NCBI RefSeq assembly: GCF_900142765.1
Contig: NZ_FRCB01000001.1
Coordinates: forward strand, 496,001 to 560,000
DNA from: Roseovarius litoreus
GTDB taxonomy: Bacteria; Pseudomonadota; Alphaproteobacteria; Rhodobacterales; Rhodobacteraceae
Length of the DNA stretch: 64,000 bases
Direction: 5' to 3'
Shown here: positions 60,194 through 64,000 of the stretch, piece by piece
Layout: each line of letters begins with the position of its first letter
Numbering within the stretch: the stretch's first letter is position 1
Notes under the pieces: generated by a model
What the model saw: the letters and a program-made list of their open reading frames with translations, nothing else
Database searches by the model: none
Told to the model about the DNA's origin: nothing
Made by a program: the position numbers and the translations under genes

Positions 60194-62977
60194 TCATTCG
60201 GCGGCGACAGCATCCTCGTTTGCCGCTTCGACCCGCACCGCCGAGAATTTGAACTCGGGGATCTTGCCATAGGGATCGAGCGCCGGGTTGGTCAGGATGT
60301 TGGCCGCCGCCTCGACATAGGCGAAGGGCAAGAACACCATGTCGGGCGCCACGGCCCTGTCCGCCCGCGCCATCACCTCGACCGAACCGCGCTTGGTGGT
60401 CAGCCGCACCATGCCGCCCGGCTCCACGCCGAGGCGGCGCAGGGTCGAGGGATGCAGCGAACAATTGGCCTCCGGTTCCACCGCATCCAGAACCGTGGCA
60501 CGGCGTGTCATCGAGCCGGTATGCCAATGCTCGAGCTGCCGCCCGGTGGTCAGGATCATCGGATATTCCGCATCCGGCAGATCGTCGGGTGGAATGACGC
60601 TGGCCGGGGTGAAGCGCGCCCGGCCTTCGGGGCGCGGGAAGCCGTCGCCGAACACCACCGCCTCACCCGGACCATCGGGATCGTGACACGGATATGTGAC
60701 CGCGTTCTCCCGCTCGAGCCGCTCCCATGTGATGTTGTTGAGCGAGCGCATGTTCTGCTTCATCTCGGCGAAGACATCCGCCGGGCTGTCATAGTGCCAG
60801 GCAAGCCCCATCCGGTTGGCCAGCGCCACCGTGATCGCCCAATCCTCGCGCGCCTCGCCCGGCGGTGTGACAGCGGGGCGGCCCATCTGGACCTGTCGGT
60901 TGGTATTGGTCACCGTGCCCGACTTCTCGTAGAAGGCCGAGGCGGGCAGGATCACATCGGCGTAATTGGCCGTTTCGGTGATGAAGATATCCTGCACCAC
61001 CAGATGATCGAGCTTGGCCAGCGCGTCACGCGCATGTTCCACATCCGGGTCCGACATCGCCGGGTTCTCGCCCAGGATATACATGCCGCGGATCTTGCCC
61101 TCATGCACCGCATCCATGATCTCGGTCACCGTCAGGCCCTTCTCGTTCGAGAAATCCCCCGACTGCCAGACCTCGGCAAAGGCGCGCCGCACGCCATCGT
61201 CCGTCACGCTCTGGTAATCGGGCAAGAACATCGGCACCAGCCCCGCATCCGACGCGCCCTGCACGTTGTTCTGTCCCCGCAAGGGATGCAGCCCGGTGCC
61301 GGGCCGCCCCACATGACCGCACATCAGCGCCAGCGAGATGAGGCAGCGCGAATTGTCGGTGCCGTGGATATGCTGGCTGACCCCCATCCCCCAGAAGATC
61401 ATCCCCGCCTTGGCCGTCGCGAAATCGCGGGCCACGGCGCGCAGCGTCTCGGCGGGAATGCCGCAGAGCACTTCCATCTTCTCGGGCGGGAATTGCGCCA
61501 GATGGGCTTTCTCGGCTTCCCAGTTTTCGGTGAAGGCCTCGATATACTGCTGGTCGTAGAGCCCTTCTTCCACGATCACATGCATGATCGCGTTCAGCAT
61601 CGAGACATCCGCCCCCGGCTTGAACTGCAGCATATGCGTCGCAAACCGGCGCAGGCCCACGCCGCGCGGGTCCATCACGATCAGCTTGCCGCCACGCTTG
61701 GTGAACTGCTTGAAATAGGTCGCAGCGACCGGATGGTTCTCGATCGGGTTGGCGCCGATCACGATCGCCACATCGGCGTTTTCGATCTCGTTGAAGGTGG
61801 CGGTGACCGCCCCCGATCCCACGTTTTCGATCAGCGCCGCCACCGACGAGGCATGGCACAGCCGCGTGCAGTGATCCACATTGTTATGGCCAAAGCCCTG
61901 CCGGATGAATTTCTGGAACAGATAGGCCTCTTCGTTGGTGCATTTGGCGCTGCCGAACCCGGCCACCGCGGCACCGCCGTGCGCGTCCTTGAGCCGCTTC
62001 ATGCCGCCCGCCGCGATATCCAGCGCCTCGTCCCACTCGGCCTCGCGAAAGAACGCGCGCCAATTGCCCGGATCCACGTTCAGCCCCTTGGGCGGCGCAT
62101 CCTCGCGCCGGATCAGCGGCTTGGTCAGGCGGTGATCGTGATGGATATAGTCGAACCCGAACCGCCCCTTGACGCAGAGCCGCCCCTCATTGGCCGGGCC
62201 GTTGAGGCCCTCGACATATTTCACCTTGTTGTCCTTGACCTTCAGGCTGACCTGACAGCCGACGCCACAGAACGGGCAGATGCTTGCGACTTCACGGTCG
62301 TAATCGGCGCTGTCGCCGGTCTGCGCGTCGTCCAGCACCGTGGCCGGCATCAGCGCGCCGGTGGGGCAGGCCTGCACGCATTCCCCGCAGGCCACACAGG
62401 TGCTTTCGCCCATCGGATCGGCGAAATCGAACACCGGATAGGCGTCATGCCCGCGCCCGGCCATGCCGATCACGTCATTGACCTGCACATCGCGGCAGGC
62501 GCGCACACACAGGTTGCACTGGATGCAGGCGTCCAGATTGACCCGCATCGCCACATGGCTGTCATCCAGCAGCGGGATGCGCTCTTTTCCCAGCTTGGGA
62601 AAGCGACTGGTCTCGACCCCGTTGAGCCGCGCCATGTCCCACAGATGCGAGGACTTGTCGTGCGAGACATCCTGCGCCGGCTGATCGGCCAGCAAGAGCT
62701 CCATCACCATCTTGCGCGATGTCTCGGCGCGCGCGGTGTCGGTCTTGACCACCATGCCCTCGGCCACTTCGCGGATGCACGAGGCGACCAGCGTGCGCTC
62801 GCCCTCGACCTCGACCATGCAGGCCCGGCAATTGCCGTCGGGCTTGTAGCCCGGCGCGGGCTTGTGACACAGATGCGGAATCTTCAGGCCACGGCCATGG
62901 GCCACGTCCCAGATGGTCTGGCCCTTTTCGGCTTCAACCTCACGGCCGTTCAGCGTGAACTTTATGGTATCGGACAT
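60194..62977 (-). CDS. fdhA: Formate dehydrogenase, catalytic alpha subunit
   Basis: A 927-residue molybdenum bis-MGD enzyme. In order: a [2Fe-2S] domain (Cys-x11-Cys-x2-Cys-x13-Cys from residue 37), a region where NuoG-type proteins carry a His-Cys3 cluster but which here has no cysteines ('SHDKSSHLWDMARLNG'), two ferredoxin [4Fe-4S] motifs ('CIQCNLCVRAC', 'CVACGECVQAC'), the Mo-domain cluster 'CPFCGVGC', and the active-site Cys in 'CTRLCHASSV' (not selenocysteine). It oxidises formate to CO2. AAGGAGG precedes the ATG at 62977. No fdsB/fdsG or fdhD gene is beside it. Confidence 0.92.
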   Translation of the reverse strand: MSDTIKFTLNGREVEAEKGQTIWDVAHGRGLKIPHLCHKPAPGYKPDGNCRACMVEVEGERTLVASCIREVAEGMVVKTDTARAETSRKMVMELLLADQPAQDVSHDKSSHLWDMARLNGVETSRFPKLGKERIPLLDDSHVAMRVNLDACIQCNLCVRACRDVQVNDVIGMAGRGHDAYPVFDFADPMGESTCVACGECVQACPTGALMPATVLDDAQTGDSADYDREVASICPFCGVGCQVSLKVKDNKVKYVEGLNGPANEGRLCVKGRFGFDYIHHDHRLTKPLIRREDAPPKGLNVDPGNWRAFFREAEWDEALDIAAGGMKRLKDAHGGAAVAGFGSAKCTNEEAYLFQKFIRQGFGHNNVDHCTRLCHASSVAALIENVGSGAVTATFNEIENADVAIVIGANPIENHPVAATYFKQFTKRGGKLIVMDPRGVGLRRFATHMLQFKPGADVSMLNAIMHVIVEEGLYDQQYIEAFTENWEAEKAHLAQFPPEKMEVLCGIPAETLRAVARDFATAKAGMIFWGMGVSQHIHGTDNSRCLISLALMCGHVGRPGTGLHPLRGQNNVQGASDAGLVPMFLPDYQSVTDDGVRRAFAEVWQSGDFSNEKGLTVTEIMDAVHEGKIRGMYILGENPAMSDPDVEHARDALAKLDHLVVQDIFITETANYADVILPASAFYEKSGTVTNTNRQVQMGRPAVTPPGEAREDWAITVALANRMGLAWHYDSPADVFAEMKQNMRSLNNITWERLERENAVTYPCHDPDGPGEAVVFGDGFPRPEGRARFTPASVIPPDDLPDAEYPMILTTGRQLEHWHTGSMTRRATVLDAVEPEANCSLHPSTLRRLGVEPGGMVRLTTKRGSVEVMARADRAVAPDMVFLPFAYVEAAANILTNPALDPYGKIPEFKFSAVRVEAANEDAVAAE

Positions 62978-63192
62978 GGCGCGCCTCCTTGGTTGGGAGA
63001 TGGTAAACCACGCGGCGCGCAAACGGAGTCTCACAATCCCGACACCTCGCCGCAATTTTGCGGCCTTGGCGACGCCGGGGTTTCCGATAGGCAACAGGAT
63101 GTCGCATGAAATAAATCCGCGCGCCCACCTTCCACCCTGCCGCATGCGGCGCTAACGTGCCGCCGATACGCCAACAGCAGGACGACAGAACA

Positions 63193-63843
63193 GTGTCCGA
63201 GATCATCCTCGTGCGGCACGGCCAGGCCAACAGCCACGCCACCGACGAAGCCGGCTATGACCGGCTGTCCGATCTGGGCCGCGCGCAGGCGGGCTGGCTT
63301 GGTGCGCATCTGCGCGCGACCAATCCGCATTTCGACCGGGTGCTGACCGGCACCCTGCACCGACAGGCCGACACCGCGCGCGCGATGGGCTATGACATCA
63401 CCACGCAGGATCCGCGCCTGAACGAGCTGAGCTATTTCGCTCTGGCCCATGCGCTCGAGGCACAGCACGGCATCCCGGCCCCGCGGGACGCCACCGAATT
63501 CGCCACCCATCTGCCGCAGGTGATCGACCATTGGACGCGTGACCGGCTCGAGGATATCCCCGAACGCTTCACCGATTTCGCCGACCGCATCACCGCCGCC
63601 ATCGACGAGATCTGCCACACGCCGGGCCGCACCCTCGTGGTCACTTCGGGCGGAGTCATCGGCATGGCGCTGCGCCATGCGCTCGGGCTGGAAAACGGCG
63701 GCATGGCCAAGATCATGCTCCAGATCATGAACAGCTCGCTGCATCGGCTGGAATTCGTCCATGACATGCTGATGGTGGGCGCGTTCAACGCCACACCGCA
63801 TCTTGACCTGCCCGACCGGGCCCATGCCCGGACATTTGTCTGA
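63193..63843 (+). CDS. Histidine phosphatase superfamily protein
   Basis: 216 residues. 'EIILVRHGQANSHATDEAGYDRLSDLGRAQA' contains the catalytic R-H-G motif, and 'VVTSGGVIGM' is the second site, where the usual His of 'SHGG' is replaced (Ser-Gly-Gly). It belongs to the phosphoglycerate-mutase-like branch; the substrate is unknown. The start is a GTG at 63193 with AGGA about 10 bp upstream. A glutathione S-transferase gene begins 17 bp after the stop, so they are probably one operon. Confidence 0.87.
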   Translation: MSEIILVRHGQANSHATDEAGYDRLSDLGRAQAGWLGAHLRATNPHFDRVLTGTLHRQADTARAMGYDITTQDPRLNELSYFALAHALEAQHGIPAPRDATEFATHLPQVIDHWTRDRLEDIPERFTDFADRITAAIDEICHTPGRTLVVTSGGVIGMALRHALGLENGGMAKIMLQIMNSSLHRLEFVHDMLMVGAFNATPHLDLPDRAHARTFV

Positions 63844-63860
63844 AGAGGAGACCAGACATC

Positions 63861-64000
63861 ATGAAGTTCTATTATTCCCCCGGCACCGTGTCCGTCGCCG
63901 CCGCCTATCTGCTCGAGGAAACCGGGCTGTCCTATGATCCGCAGCTGGTCGATTTCAAAGCCTCTGCGCAAACCAGCCCCGATTATCTGGCGATCAATCC
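63861..64000 (+). CDS. Glutathione S-transferase, N-terminal part (runs off the window)
   Basis: The first 46 residues are visible: 'MKFYYSPGTVSVAAAYLLEETGLSYDPQ' followed by 'VDFKASAQTSPDYLAINP', the thioredoxin-fold glutathione-binding domain of the GST family, with Ser where beta-class enzymes place Cys/Ser. GAGGAG precedes the ATG. The rest lies beyond the window. Confidence 0.88.
   Translation, partial: MKFYYSPGTVSVAAAYLLEETGLSYDPQLVDFKASAQTSPDYLAIN

Noticed and set aside
60452..63109. 885-codon open frame on the plus strand antisense to formate dehydrogenase
   Set aside because: It is the mirror of a highly conserved gene in GC-rich DNA; the translation is rich in His, Arg and Gly without any domain, while the opposite strand has full iron-sulfur and molybdopterin motifs.
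1..64000. CRISPR arrays, tRNA and rRNA genes, prophage
   Set aside because: No regularly spaced identical repeats, no tRNA T-loop/anticodon patterns with matching acceptor stems, no rRNA signature and no phage structural gene were found on either strand.

Overview
The window looks like the chromosome of a marine alphaproteobacterium of the Rhodobacteraceae (Roseobacter group). Support comes from the high GC content with strongly GC3-biased coding regions, a complete set of diagnostic ethylmalonyl-CoA pathway genes (mcl1, ccr, ecm), a luxR-luxI pair, a VPLPA-CTERM type exported protein, DUF5928/GT14 and sulfotransferase-2 genes, and the intergenic 'ATATTT..GGCCAGAAGAAG' motif common in that family. 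I see no rRNA, tRNA, CRISPR array, intact insertion sequence or prophage. It is mostly ordinary chromosome with several small accessory modules.

Layout. 1-6.1 kb: the 3' end of an exported protein, an IalB-like protein, a zinc/lysine type L-asparaginase, a small EF-hand protein, a HIT protein, and a divergent GT14-like glycosyltransferase / sulfotransferase pair that probably builds a sulfated surface glycan. 6.5-11.4 kb: adenosine kinase, nth, a CTERM-tagged protein, an AraC-methyltransferase DNA repair fusion and an OmpA lipoprotein. 11.5-15.7 kb: mcl1 diverging from a dgcN-dgcA-dat operon for D-glutamate/D-amino acid catabolism. 15.9-21.3 kb: a five-gene operon pxpA-accB-accC-pxpB-pxpC (5-oxoproline processing plus biotin carboxylase parts) with a divergent LysR regulator. 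21.3-31.3 kb: small enzymes, pyk, rpmI-rplT, pheS and pheT with a BLUF blue-light sensor between them, ytoQ and mscL. Two copies of a ~117-bp two-hairpin repeat lie at 21.7 and 30.1 kb.

31.4-35.3 kb: SDR, RecD-like helicase, and a quorum-sensing locus (a small ORF overlapping luxR, then luxR and luxI). 35.5-42.1 kb: ccr, a PlsB-like acyltransferase, ecm, a DUF4168 protein, GNAT and deoD. The regions upstream of mcl1, ccr and ecm share TTGC-type motifs, and those of mcl1 and ccr also share CTGC-N4-GCAG. 42.5-48.2 kb: the least familiar module. It holds a LuxR-type regulator fused to an alpha/beta-hydrolase domain that appears to lack its catalytic histidine. This diverges from a secreted von Willebrand factor A protein with three tandem Cys-rich repeats and a secreted partner, and a perfect 20-bp inverted repeat sits between them.

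48.5-60 kb: an eight-gene operon of acyl-CoA ligase, a complete LIV-type ABC importer (with an extra small membrane protein) and a PaaK-like ligase, diverging from a two-component system that probably regulates it. 60.2-64 kb: a formate dehydrogenase catalytic subunit without its usual partner genes, a histidine phosphatase and the start of a glutathione S-transferase.
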